Positions 6,627 through 14,494 of a DNA stretch of 29,530 nucleotides are shown piece by piece. The notes beneath the pieces were generated by a model. It had not been told where the DNA came from. It searched no databases and saw only the letters and a program-made list of their open reading frames with translations. A program made the position numbers and the translations under genes. Source of the stretch: an uncultured Oscillospiraceae bacterium (GTDB taxonomy: Bacteria > Bacillota > Clostridia > Oscillospirales > Oscillospiraceae); the NCBI GenBank assembly GCA_934574095.1, contig CAKTMW010000021.1, positions 1-29,530 on the forward strand, written 5' to 3'. The number at the start of each line of letters is the position of its first letter. Position 1 is the stretch's first letter.

Positions 6627-6706
6627 GAGCAATTTGTTTCAGCACCGAAAATTTTACACTTCGTTCACAGCGTCTAGTATGCGCCGCGTCCCCGTCCTCT
6701 TATTCC

Positions 6707-7630
6707 TCAGTATACACGTTTTTCCAGCGCGTGGCACAGCGGCGCAAATGTCATGGGCCATACCGCCGCGGCAAACAGCACCACGATGGCATACCGCACC
6801 GCGCCGCCCACACCGGCCCCCAGCGCTGCCGCCAGCGGCGCTTTCAGCCCCGCCCGGATGGCCAGGAGCAGCGCCATGCCGCCCAGCAGCTTGATAGCCT
6901 GTACGTACCACACAGCGCGGGTATCAAAGTGGATGTACTTTACATCCAGCCACCAGCCCAGCAGCATGCCCGCTGTGGCCCCCAGCAGCTTCCAGGCGTT
7001 CTCCACGCCGCTGGCCAGATTGGCCGCGTCCACATCGGCAGGGAAGGGGTACAGCGACACGAACAGCAGATACCCCGCCGCCAGCGCCAGCATCACCAGC
7101 AGCGTCACGCCCATGACGCCGTGCCGGCTGTCGCTACGCTCCATCAGGGGATACAGGGCGAACACCAGCACCACGGCGATCACCGCCGCCACCCCCACAT
7201 CCAGCGGCGTGTGGACCCCCAGATACATACGGGACAGAGGCACCAGCACCGCAACGATAACGGCGGCAGCCCGCACCCATTTCCGCCTCGTGAACCGGGC
7301 GATACCGCCGAAGGTGCCGACGGCGTTCTGGGTATGGCCACTGGGGAAGGAGTAGCCGGTGGCCTGTGCGCGGGCGCTCTCCACAATGGTGAAATCGCTG
7401 TCCAGCACCCAGGGCCGCGGAATCCGGCACAGCAGCTTCAAAAACTGGTTCAGCACCGTCCCGGCAAAGCCCACCGCCAGCAGGTAGTAACCCTGGCGCT
7501 TACTGACGCACCAGAACACCACCAGCGCCGCCACCATGAACACCGTCTCTTCCCCCAGATGGGTGATGGCGGCCATCACTGTGTCCAGCCACGGCGTCCG
7601 GATAGATTCCAAGGCGTATAATACCTTCAT
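6707..7630 (-). CDS. PAP2-family membrane phosphatase
   Basis: 307 aa, about eight hydrophobic segments. The three phosphatidic acid phosphatase motifs are intact: K-x6-RP (KLLCRIPRP), PSGH in GYSFPSGHTQN, and SRMYLGVHTPLDV. Members dephosphorylate lipid phosphates such as phosphatidate or undecaprenyl pyrophosphate at the membrane face; the exact substrate cannot be read from sequence. The C-terminal 120 residues add extra membrane segments beyond the core, as in the long clostridial PAP2 group. ATG at 7628-7630 follows GGGAGGTAATACG. It lies 21 nt after the TauE-like gene and is probably co-transcribed with it. No clear terminator follows. Confidence 0.93.
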   Translation of the reverse strand: MKVLYALESIRTPWLDTVMAAITHLGEETVFMVAALVVFWCVSKRQGYYLLAVGFAGTVLNQFLKLLCRIPRPWVLDSDFTIVESARAQATGYSFPSGHTQNAVGTFGGIARFTRRKWVRAAAVIVAVLVPLSRMYLGVHTPLDVGVAAVIAVVLVFALYPLMERSDSRHGVMGVTLLVMLALAAGYLLFVSLYPFPADVDAANLASGVENAWKLLGATAGMLLGWWLDVKYIHFDTRAVWYVQAIKLLGGMALLLAIRAGLKAPLAAALGAGVGGAVRYAIVVLFAAAVWPMTFAPLCHALEKRVY

Positions 7631-7651
7631 CGTATTACCTCCCGTATTGTT

Positions 7652-8377
7652 TCACAGCAGCTGCTGCGCCAGCAATATCACACCGGAGACACCCACAAAG
7701 ACGTATACCACCGTCCGCATGGTCTCGGCATTCAGCTTGCCGGCGATCTTGCCGCCCACCACAGCTCCCAGCAGGATGCACACCGCTCCCACGGCGCAAT
7801 AGGGCAATATCGCCGGCCGCAGCAATCCGCTGCACAGCCGGCCCACGATGCCAGTTATGCCGGTAATCGTGAACAGCAGCTGCATGCAGGCCAGATACGT
7901 GGCGTGGTCCTCCGCCGCCGCTACGAAATAAAGGGCCATGGGCGGCCCGCCGATGGCGAACAGCCCCGCGCTGACGCCGCACAGCGCCCCGCAGGTAATG
8001 CCCGCGGCGGGCTTTGGCGTCATTTTCACCCGTCGGGCAAAGATCAGAAAATACACCGCCAGCAGGATCAGAAACACACCCAATACGATCACCAGCACCT
8101 GCATATCCAACCCGCCCACGAACAGCAGTGTCAGCAGATTGGTCAGCCCAAAGGCGATGGTGGGCGGCAGTGCCAGCCGCCACCGGATGTGTTTCCGGTA
8201 CTTCCAGCACAGCGCCATGCAGAACAGCTGGTTGGTCACGATAGCCAGTGCCGGCGCGTCGATCATATCAAAATAGAAGGGCAGTACCATCATCAGAAAC
8301 ACCACCGAGCCGAAGCCCGTCACGGACTGAATAATACCCGCCACCAGGCTGGCAGCCGCCACCACACAGCAGATCAT
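7652..8377 (-). CDS. TauE/SafE (TSUP) family anion permease
   Basis: 241 aa, with hydrophobic helices throughout, of typical TSUP length. The N-terminal repeat opens with SLVAGIIQSVTGFGSVVFLMMVLPF, and the second half has the matching GALCGVSAGLFAIGGPPMALYF, the two family signatures. TSUP proteins are exporters or importers of sulfite, sulfonates or small organic anions; the substrate is not determinable here. ATG at 8375-8377 follows GGGAGGAAAAAAG. An extended -10 promoter lies at 8414-8422. Confidence 0.92.
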   Translation of the reverse strand: MICCVVAAASLVAGIIQSVTGFGSVVFLMMVLPFYFDMIDAPALAIVTNQLFCMALCWKYRKHIRWRLALPPTIAFGLTNLLTLLFVGGLDMQVLVIVLGVFLILLAVYFLIFARRVKMTPKPAAGITCGALCGVSAGLFAIGGPPMALYFVAAAEDHATYLACMQLLFTITGITGIVGRLCSGLLRPAILPYCAVGAVCILLGAVVGGKIAGKLNAETMRTVVYVFVGVSGVILLAQQLL

Positions 8378-8413
8378 CTTTTTTCCTCCCGGTCTCGCAG
8401 TCGATTCCTGCCT

Positions 8414-8422
8414 ATCATATCA
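8414..8422 (-). promoter_or_regulatory. Extended -10 promoter for the TauE-PAP2 pair
   Basis: Minus strand TGATATGAT (TG-n-TATGAT) 37 nt upstream of the permease ATG. No good -35 box lies at 16-18 nt, which an extended -10 can tolerate. Confidence 0.45.
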
Positions 8423-8587
8423 CATCGCAAACAAAAAGGAAAGCGGCGAAGCCCATTCTCTTAACGGTTCTTTCGCATCTTTTCGTGTTAAGTTTCGCCT
8501 TCTGCGCAGGAAACCGCAAGGTTTTGCAGGATATAAATATTTTTTCATCCGCTTACCAGGAAGTGACACGATTCGACAACGCTTCTG

Positions 8588-8596
8588 TGATATCAT
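8588..8596 (+). promoter_or_regulatory. Extended -10 promoter candidate for the 64-aa gene
   Basis: TG-A-TATCAT at 8588-8596 with a poorly spaced TTCGAC at 8572-8577. The leader would be about 58 nt. Confidence 0.35.
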
Positions 8597-8660
8597 GCCC
8601 ACATCAACCACAAGAAAAACGTTTCTCAAACACCGCAGCCACGGAGAAAAGGAGCCGAAC

Positions 8661-8855
8661 ATGAATCAAGTCACTCGTACACTGTCTCTTCTGAAGATCG
8701 CGTTTCACAGTCATCAGATCCGCCGTTACCGCCTACAAGGCCGAAAACTGATGTCCAGCACGGGCCATATCACCCCCCAGCTGATCGCGTTGAACCGCCG
8801 TGTCGACTATCATGGATGCCTTCTGTACCAATTGGAGCGGCGCTTTGAGCACTGA
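8661..8855 (+). CDS. 64-aa basic protein of unknown function
   Basis: ATG at 8661 is chosen because AAAAGGAG ends 6 nt upstream; the frame is open earlier but has no ribosome site there. The product is basic and His/Arg-rich (MNQVTRTLSLLKIAFHSHQIRRYRLQ...), probably mostly helical, without a signal peptide, membrane segment or Cys pairs. I recognise no family. It is the only plus-strand gene between 1.5 and 28.5 kb and is monocistronic: an extended -10 (TGATATCAT, 8588-8596) lies upstream and a strong terminator follows at 8880-8909. The complete isolated unit argues that it is real. Its charge would suit nucleic-acid or ribosome contact, which is speculation. Confidence 0.65.
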   Translation: MNQVTRTLSLLKIAFHSHQIRRYRLQGRKLMSSTGHITPQLIALNRRVDYHGCLLYQLERRFEH

Positions 8856-8875
8856 TGCGTCCCTGTTACATAGAC

Positions 8876-8909
8876 AAAAGAGGCCGGTCCAAAGGACCGG
8901 CCTCTTTTT
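8876..8909. terminator. Bidirectional terminator between the 64-aa gene and livF
   Basis: Perfect 11-bp stem GAGGCCGGTCC (8880-8890) / GGACCGGCCTC (8894-8904), loop AAA, followed by T5 on the plus strand and preceded by AAAA, which gives a T tract on the minus strand. It serves the convergent 64-aa gene and the liv operon. Confidence 0.93.
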
Positions 8910-8914
8910 CCGCA

Positions 8915-9628
8915 TTATTTCTTTTTCTTGCCCAGATAGGCTTCCTTGATAGACTCGTCGGCCAGCAGCTCCGCACCGGTGCCGGACTTGGTGATGTTGC
9001 CGGTCTCCAGCACGTAGGCGTAGTCCGCGATCTTCAGGGCCATGTTGGCGTTCTGCTCGATCAGCAGCACGGTAACGCCCTGCTCATTCACGGTGCGGAT
9101 GATATCGAAGATGCCCTGCACCACCAGCGGGGCCAGACCCAGCGACGGCTCATCCAGCATCAGCAGCTTGGGGCGGCTCATCAGGGCGCGGCCCACCGCC
9201 AGCATCTGCTGCTCGCCGCCGGACAGGGTACCGGCCAGCTGCCAGTTGCGCTCCTCCAGACGGGGGAACAGTTCATAGACCCACTTGATGTCCTTCTCGA
9301 TGCCGTCCTTGTCATTACGCAGGTATGCGCCCACCTTCAGGTTTTCCAGCACCGTCAGGTTGGCGAACACACGGCGGCCCTCAGGGGACTGGGCAATGCC
9401 CGCCTCCAGTACCTTGTTGATGGGCTTGCCCAGCAACTCCTGATCGTTGTAGGTGATGGAGCCGCTGTCGGCCTTCACCAGACCGGAGATGGTGCGCAGG
9501 GTGGTGGACTTACCGGCGCCGTTGGCGCCGATCAGGGTGACGATCTTGCCGTCAGGCACTTCCAGACTGATGCCCCGCAGCGCCTTGATGCCGCCGTAGG
9601 ACACATGTAAGTTCTCAATCTTCAGCAT
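8915..9628 (-). CDS. livF: Branched-chain amino acid ABC transporter ATP-binding protein LivF
   Basis: 237 aa. Walker A GANGAGKST (about residues 34-42), Q loop, ABC signature LSGGEQQM, Walker B LLMLDEPSLG and a switch His-equivalent region at LLIEQN. LivF and LivG form the cytoplasmic ATPase pair that drives the LivHM permease. ATG at 9626-9628 overlaps the livG end by 14 nt and follows GGGGGTGG. Lys-rich C-terminus. Last gene of the operon, before the terminator at 8876-8909. Confidence 0.96.
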   Translation of the reverse strand: MLKIENLHVSYGGIKALRGISLEVPDGKIVTLIGANGAGKSTTLRTISGLVKADSGSITYNDQELLGKPINKVLEAGIAQSPEGRRVFANLTVLENLKVGAYLRNDKDGIEKDIKWVYELFPRLEERNWQLAGTLSGGEQQMLAVGRALMSRPKLLMLDEPSLGLAPLVVQGIFDIIRTVNEQGVTVLLIEQNANMALKIADYAYVLETGNITKSGTGAELLADESIKEAYLGKKKK

Positions 9629-10475
9629 CGTCTGCCACCCCCAAGTATGCGTCGATGACGCGCTCGTTGTTCTGAATCTCGTCGGGCGTACCCTGCGCGA
9701 TCAGCTGGCCGAAGTCCAGCACGTAGATACGGTCGGCGATATCCATGACCAGGTCCATATGGTGCTCGATCAGCAGGATCGTCTTTTCAAATTTGGTGCG
9801 AATCTCACGGATAAACTCCGCCAGTTCCAGCGTCTCCTGGGGGTTCATGCCGGCGGCAGGCTCATCCAGCAGCAGCAGCTGGGGCTCGGTGGCCAGGGCG
9901 CGGGCGATCTCCAGGCGGCGCTGCTTGCCGTAGGGCAGGCTGGTAGCCAGCTCGTCCTTCACATCCTCCAGACCCACGATCTTCAGCAGCTCCAGCACTT
10001 CCTCCCGCTGCTTGGCCTCCTCCTTGCGGTTGCCTCGGAAGGTGGCGGAGAACATATTGCTGGTGCGGCGCATATGCTTGGCCAGCAGCACATTGTCGAA
10101 CACCGTCATGGACTTCCACAGGCGGATGTTCTGGAAGGTACGGGCCATGCCCATGTCGGTGATCTTGTCGGGCGTGGGGGCCAGAATATGCTCGTTGGCA
10201 TACATCTCGCCGTTTTCGCCCTTATACATTTTCTTCATCTTGCCGGTAGGGTGGTTGCAGACGATGCACGCGCCGTTAAAGCTCACCTTGCCGTTGGTAG
10301 GGGCGTACACACCGGTGATCACATTGAAGGCGGTGGTCTTACCGGCGCCGTTGGGGCCGATCAGGGCCACGATCTCGCCCTCGTTCACGTCCAGGTTCAG
10401 GTTATCGACGGCTACCACGCCGCCGAACTGCATGGTGGCGTTTTCCACTCTCAGCACGTTCTTCACTTCGCTCAT
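9615..10475 (-). CDS. livG: Branched-chain amino acid ABC transporter ATP-binding protein LivG
   Basis: 286 aa from ATG at 10473-10475, which follows AAGGAGGTGGCGTCCAA; the open frame upstream belongs to the livM end. Walker A GPNGAGKTT, the LivG-typical MARTFQNIRLW after the Q loop, signature LPYGKQRRLEIARAL, Walker B LLLLDEPAAGMNP and IEHHMDLVM with the switch His. Compared with the usual LivG there is an insert of about 25 residues before the RTFQNIRL motif, containing CNHPTGKMKKMYKGENGEMY. The start overlaps the livM stop as ATGA. Confidence 0.95.
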   Translation of the reverse strand: MSEVKNVLRVENATMQFGGVVAVDNLNLDVNEGEIVALIGPNGAGKTTAFNVITGVYAPTNGKVSFNGACIVCNHPTGKMKKMYKGENGEMYANEHILAPTPDKITDMGMARTFQNIRLWKSMTVFDNVLLAKHMRRTSNMFSATFRGNRKEEAKQREEVLELLKIVGLEDVKDELATSLPYGKQRRLEIARALATEPQLLLLDEPAAGMNPQETLELAEFIREIRTKFEKTILLIEHHMDLVMDIADRIYVLDFGQLIAQGTPDEIQNNERVIDAYLGVADDAED

Positions 10476-11686
10476 TTGGACGCCACCTCCTTCTTGCTCA
10501 GGCGCTTGCGCCGCCATCCGGCGATCACATCCGGCAGCTCACGGTCGCCCATGATGCCCCGCCGGAAGAACAGCACCACGATCATGATGATGACAGAGAA
10601 CACCACCATACGGAAGCCGTTGCGCAGCAGCGGCACCTTGAAGCCGCCGATGGAGGTCTCCATATCCAGGAAGCGCAGCCACCACTCGGAGCAGGCTACA
10701 TAGGCAAAGGTGGCGATGATGGAACCGGAAATGGAGCCGATACCGCCGATGACCACGATCAGCAGAATCTCATAGGTCATGGTGGTGGCATAGACTCTCG
10801 CCTGGGCGTTGGACACGAACATGGCGAACAGTACGCCGCCCACACCGGCGAAGAAGGAGCTGGTGACAAACGCCAGCATCTTGTGCTTGGCCAGATTGAT
10901 ACCCATGGCCTCGGCGGCCACCTCGTCGTCGCGGATAGCCTTGAAGGCGCGGCCGTAGGTGGAGTTCACCAACAGCACGATCACGGCGATGCAGACCATT
11001 GCCACAAAAAACGGCACGAAGGTGGACATATACATCACGACCTTGCCGCCGACACGGACATTGAAGTCGGAGAAGGTGGGGAAGTTCTTGATCATATTGG
11101 CGCCGTTGGTAACGGGACCCAGCTTCTGCCACTGGAAGATGGCCCGCAGAATCTCCGCAAAGCCCAGCGTGGCAATGGCCAGGTAGTCGGATTTCAGCCG
11201 CAGCACCGGCAGGCCGATGAGCCAGGCGAACAGCGCCGCCACACAGCCGCCCAGCAGCATGGCGATCAGTACGCTGAGTATCAGGCTCAGCGTACCGCCG
11301 AAACCGGTAGAGCCGAACACCATATCAAAGATATCCCGCAGGGAGTAGGGGATAGCCGCGCCGCCATACAGGTAGTAGACCTGATCCTTGGCCGAGGCCG
11401 GCACCATCAGGATCGCGTAAGTATAGGCGCCCAGCAGCATAAAGCCCGCCTGACCCAGGGAAAACAGACCGGCAAAGCCGTTCAGCAGGTTCATGGACAC
11501 CGCCACCAGCGAATACACCGCCGCCTTTTTCAGCACGGTGAACAGCTGGCTGGTAGGCAGCAGCACCGCCGGCACCTTGGGCAGGATCAGATTCAGGTTT
11601 TCCAGCAGCACCACCAGCAGCAGTACGCCCAACGCACAGACCAGCGTAATATAGGCGCTGCGATTGTCTTTCTTTTGCTTCAGCAT
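10472..11686 (-). CDS. livM: Branched-chain amino acid ABC transporter permease LivM
   Basis: 404 aa from ATG at 11684-11686. AGGAGGT at 11700-11694 is 7 nt upstream of it; a GTG three codons earlier falls next to that site and is less likely. It has about ten hydrophobic segments and the LivM signatures NLLNGFAGLFSLGQAGFMLLGAY, LRLKSDYLAIATLGFAEILRAI and the EAMGIN loop (RDDEVAAEAMGINLAKHK) that contacts the ATPase. Longer than average LivM by an extracytoplasmic region near residues 85-115. Its ribosome site overlaps the livH stop, and its stop overlaps the livG start. Confidence 0.95.
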   Translation of the reverse strand: MLKQKKDNRSAYITLVCALGVLLLVVLLENLNLILPKVPAVLLPTSQLFTVLKKAAVYSLVAVSMNLLNGFAGLFSLGQAGFMLLGAYTYAILMVPASAKDQVYYLYGGAAIPYSLRDIFDMVFGSTGFGGTLSLILSVLIAMLLGGCVAALFAWLIGLPVLRLKSDYLAIATLGFAEILRAIFQWQKLGPVTNGANMIKNFPTFSDFNVRVGGKVVMYMSTFVPFFVAMVCIAVIVLLVNSTYGRAFKAIRDDEVAAEAMGINLAKHKMLAFVTSSFFAGVGGVLFAMFVSNAQARVYATTMTYEILLIVVIGGIGSISGSIIATFAYVACSEWWLRFLDMETSIGGFKVPLLRNGFRMVVFSVIIMIVVLFFRRGIMGDRELPDVIAGWRRKRLSKKEVASK

Positions 11687-11699
11687 CACACGCACCTCC

Positions 11700-12587
11700 T
11701 TACACCTTGTCGGTGGTCTTCTCGCCGAACAGGCCGGTGGGCTTAAAGACCAGAATGATGATCAGCAGCGCGAAGGTAAACGCATCGGAGAACACCGTCA
11801 CGTCCCACGCGGAGGGCAGGCCCTTGATGATGCTCTCGCACACGCCGATGATAAACGCGCCGATCACCGCGCCGGGAATGGAGCCGATACCGCCGAACAC
11901 CGCCGCCACGAAGGCCTTCAGGCCGGGCAGCGCGCCGATGGTAGGCGTCACAGCGGTATAGCAGCTGAAGTACAGCATGGATCCGATGGCCGCCAGGGCG
12001 GAGCCCACGATAAAGGTGGCGGAAATGACGCTGTTGATCTTGATGCCCATCAGCTGAGCCGTCTCAAAGTCCTTGGACACCGCCCGCATACCCATGCCGA
12101 TCTTGGTATGGTTGATCAGCTGCGTCAGGGCCACGACCAGCAGCACCACCAGCACTGGCGTTACCAGCACGGCCATCTTGGTGGGCGTACCGGCGATGGT
12201 CACGGTCTTGGTCAGCACGGGGATATTGGGATAGGTCATCGGCTGGCCGCCGGTGATATAGGTGGCCAGGTTCTGCAGCAGATAGGAAACGCCGATGGCG
12301 GAGATCATGACCGACATACGGGGCGCCGTGCGCAGCGGCTTATAGGCCAGGCGCTCAATGGCAAAGCCCAGCGCCACCGTCAGAATCACCACCAGGGGAA
12401 GCGAGATGTAAAGCGGCATCGTCGCCGTCAGATAAATGCCCATCAGGCCCGCCGCCATAAACACGTCGCCATGGGCGAAGTTGATCAGGCGCAGGATGCC
12501 GTACACCATCGTGTAGCCAATGGCGATCAGGGCGTACTGTCCACCCACCGAAATACCGGAGAGCAGCACGGAAACTGCATATTCCAC
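11700..12587 (-). CDS. livH: Branched-chain amino acid ABC transporter permease LivH
   Basis: 295 aa with a GTG start at 12585-12587 preceded by GGGAGGAAACTTCTC; the nearest ATG is out of frame. Signatures: SGISVGGQYALIAIGYTMVYGILRLINFAHGDVFM at the N-terminus, the EAA-like loop (RAVSKDFETAQLMGIKIN) and FGGIGSIPGAVIGAFIIGVCESI near the C-terminus. It pairs with LivM to form the membrane channel. It lies 200 nt after livK, across two stable hairpins. Confidence 0.95.
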   Translation of the reverse strand: MEYAVSVLLSGISVGGQYALIAIGYTMVYGILRLINFAHGDVFMAAGLMGIYLTATMPLYISLPLVVILTVALGFAIERLAYKPLRTAPRMSVMISAIGVSYLLQNLATYITGGQPMTYPNIPVLTKTVTIAGTPTKMAVLVTPVLVVLLVVALTQLINHTKIGMGMRAVSKDFETAQLMGIKINSVISATFIVGSALAAIGSMLYFSCYTAVTPTIGALPGLKAFVAAVFGGIGSIPGAVIGAFIIGVCESIIKGLPSAWDVTVFSDAFTFALLIIILVFKPTGLFGEKTTDKV

Positions 12588-12726
12588 GAGAAGTTTCCTC
12601 CCTTTCCTTTTTTACACATTGCGAGGCCGATACACATCGTGCTCAGATACCCCTACCGAAGCCGGAGCACTCCGGCTCCCGTCGCGTTATCCAAACCGTA
12701 TGTCCGCCTCTTCAGAAAAGCACCGC

Positions 12727-12753
12727 TTGGCGGGGGCAAAATGCCCCCGCCAA
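12727..12753 (-). promoter_or_regulatory. Intra-operon hairpin after livK
   Basis: Perfect 12-bp stem TTGGCGGGGGCA (12727-12738) / TGCCCCCGCCAA (12742-12753), 34 nt downstream of the livK stop, without a T tract. A second, shorter GCCGGAG/CTCCGGC hairpin is at 12661-12676. Structures in this position usually stabilise the binding-protein mRNA or reduce read-through into the permease genes. Confidence 0.65.
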
Positions 12754-12787
12754 TGCAGATCGCATCCGTAAATTGAGTGCGCTTGCC

Positions 12788-13978
12788 TTACTTGGACTGG
12801 ACCTTCTCCAGCACCCAGGTGCCGGCAGCCGTGTCAGCGGTCTTGATGAAAGCGGTATCGCGGACAGCGTCGCCGATGTCGTCAAAAGCGATGTCGCCGG
12901 ACACGCCGGTGTAAGTCACGCTGGGCAGAGCAGCCTTGATGGCAGCCGCGTCGCCGCTGCCGGCAGCCTTGATGGCCTCCAGAGCGACATAGTAAGCGTC
13001 GTAACCCATAGCGGTCACAGCGGAGATGGTGTCGTCGCCGCCGTTGGCAGCCAGAGCGTCAGCGTTCTCGGCCAGGTACTGCTTGATACCGGCATCGAAC
13101 TCAGGGGAGCCGCCCTCCTGATAGAAGGTGGACACATACAGCTTCACATTGGTGTCCTTGGCGGCAGCCAGGACCATGTTGTCATCCAGCGTATCGCTGC
13201 CCAGGATGGGGGCCTCGATGCCCAGAGAAGCGGCCTGGGTGATGATCTGGGTGGCGTAAGCGATGGACACGGGGGTGAAGATCACGTCGGCGTTCTCGCT
13301 CTTGGCCTTGTTCAGGTAGGAGCTGAAGTCGGAGTTGTTGGTGGGATAGGAGTCAACGATAACGGTGCCGCCGGCAGCCTCGAAGGTCTTCTTGAAGAAA
13401 GCGATCAGGCCCTGGTCGTACTCGTTGCCGTTCTCGCCCAGGCAGTAAGCGACCTTGGCGTTGAACTTCTCCTGCGCGAACTTAGCGTGCACAGCAGCCT
13501 GGAAGTCATCCAGGAAGCAGATGCGGAAGTAGTAATCGTTGCCCGCGGTGACGTTGGGGTTGGTGCAGGTGATGCCCATGGCAGCCAGACCGGCGTCATT
13601 GAACACGGGGCCGCCGGCCATCGCGCAGCCGGAACCGTAAGTACCCAGGACCATGGACACGCCCTTGCTGACCAGCTCGGAAGCGGCAGTGGGGGCCTTG
13701 TCGGTGCTGGAGCCGTTATCGGCCACGACCAGCTCGATGGTGTAGGTCTCGCCGTTCAGCTCCACGGTGGGAGTCTCATAGTTGGCGTACTGGATGCCCA
13801 GCAGCTCCTTCTTGCCGCCGGCGGCGGAGTCGCCGGTCAGGGGCTCGAACACGCCCAGCTTGATGACCTTGTCACCGCTGGCGCTGTTGTCATCGGCGGT
13901 ATTGCTGTCACCGCCGCCGCAGGCGACCAGGGACAGTGCCATGACCAGAGCCAGCAGCAATGCAATAAACTTTTTCAT
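12788..13978 (-). CDS. livK: Branched-chain amino acid ABC transporter substrate-binding lipoprotein LivK
   Basis: 396 aa. Lipoprotein signal MKKFIALLLALVMALSLVAC with lipobox LVAC and Cys20, then a GGGDSN linker. The mature part is a type I periplasmic-binding fold (Peripla_BP_6): IKLGVFEPLTGDSAAGGKKELLGIQYA at the N-terminus, then a GSGCAMAGGPVFNDAGL hinge region. In a Gram-positive cell it is tethered outside the membrane and hands substrate to LivHM. Leucine/isoleucine/valine is the likely ligand, but this family also binds other amides and amino acids. ATG at 13976-13978 follows AGGAGGAAAAACC. First gene of the operon. Confidence 0.94.
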   Translation of the reverse strand: MKKFIALLLALVMALSLVACGGGDSNTADDNSASGDKVIKLGVFEPLTGDSAAGGKKELLGIQYANYETPTVELNGETYTIELVVADNGSSTDKAPTAASELVSKGVSMVLGTYGSGCAMAGGPVFNDAGLAAMGITCTNPNVTAGNDYYFRICFLDDFQAAVHAKFAQEKFNAKVAYCLGENGNEYDQGLIAFFKKTFEAAGGTVIVDSYPTNNSDFSSYLNKAKSENADVIFTPVSIAYATQIITQAASLGIEAPILGSDTLDDNMVLAAAKDTNVKLYVSTFYQEGGSPEFDAGIKQYLAENADALAANGGDDTISAVTAMGYDAYYVALEAIKAAGSGDAAAIKAALPSVTYTGVSGDIAFDDIGDAVRDTAFIKTADTAAGTWVLEKVQSK

Positions 13979-14002
13979 GGTTTTTCCTCCTAAAAATTCT
14001 TT

Positions 14003-14024
14003 TACCGGAACGTTCCTTCCGGTA
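14003..14024 (-). promoter_or_regulatory. Leader hairpin directly upstream of livK
   Basis: TACCGGAA (14003-14010) and TTCCGGTA (14017-14024), 6-nt loop, between the promoter and the ribosome site of livK. It could be a 5' stabiliser or a protein-binding site. Confidence 0.5.
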
Positions 14025-14034
14025 GAACAGTCTT

Positions 14035-14063
14035 ATTTTAATGGAATATATGCGGAAAAACAA
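14035..14063 (-). promoter_or_regulatory. Promoter of the liv operon
   Basis: Minus strand TTGTTT (14063-14058), exact 17-nt spacer, TAAAAT (14040-14035). Start point near 14028, giving a leader of about 50 nt that contains the hairpin at 14003-14024. Confidence 0.65.
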
Positions 14064-14446
14064 TTGTCACATGCTCCGAAATTGTACAAGGGATTGTCCG
14101 TCCCAGTCTTGCAAAAGTCGCCTTCCGGCCGCGAAGTGTCCGCTATCCAAAAACACTCACTTTTCTGCCGCGAACACAGGAATTCCCGTCTATTCCCGTT
14201 TAACGGTCCTTTTATGTCCTTATTCCGCAAAAAATCGCAAGAATTGACCTATTTCTTTCGCAAAAATAGCATTTATTTCGTAATAATATAATTTCTTTCT
14301 ATTTTTCCTTTTGCCGGGCGGCAGGGCCTGTCCCATTTGAAGTGCGCCGGGCGGTATGTCCCCCTTTGAAAGACAACCTTTTCGTGATTTTGCACAAGCC
14401 GCCCTTGCGGCTCAGGGAAAAAGTTCCGGTTTCTGCCCGATATGCA
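14064..14446. other. Intergenic region with no gene seen
   Basis: About 380 bp between the liv promoter and the ftsH terminator. The part 14180-14310 is clearly AT-rich (including TAATAATATAAT near 14281-14292) against the GC-rich background, as expected for an upstream promoter/UP-element region. A short direct repeat GCCGGGCGG occurs near 14313 and 14347. The small open frames here overlap the promoter or terminator and lack ribosome sites. Confidence 0.5.
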
Positions 14447-14486
14447 CAAAAAGGACGCCCGCACAGTGGTGCGGGCGTCCTTTTTC
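14447..14486 (-). terminator. Terminator after ftsH
   Basis: Perfect 14-bp stem AAGGACGCCCGCAC (14451-14464) / GTGCGGGCGTCCTT (14469-14482), loop AGTG, with a run of A before the stem that becomes a T tract on the minus strand, just beyond the ftsH stop at 14495. Confidence 0.93.
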
Positions 14487-14494
14487 AAATGGTC

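Noticed and set aside
14033..14230. A 65-codon minus-strand open frame upstream of livK
   Set aside because: Its end covers the liv promoter (14035-14063); no ribosome site at its start.
13979..14300. T-box or amino-acid riboswitch before livK
   Set aside because: Only a short leader hairpin is seen; no T-box sequence or specifier/antiterminator arrangement could be recognised.
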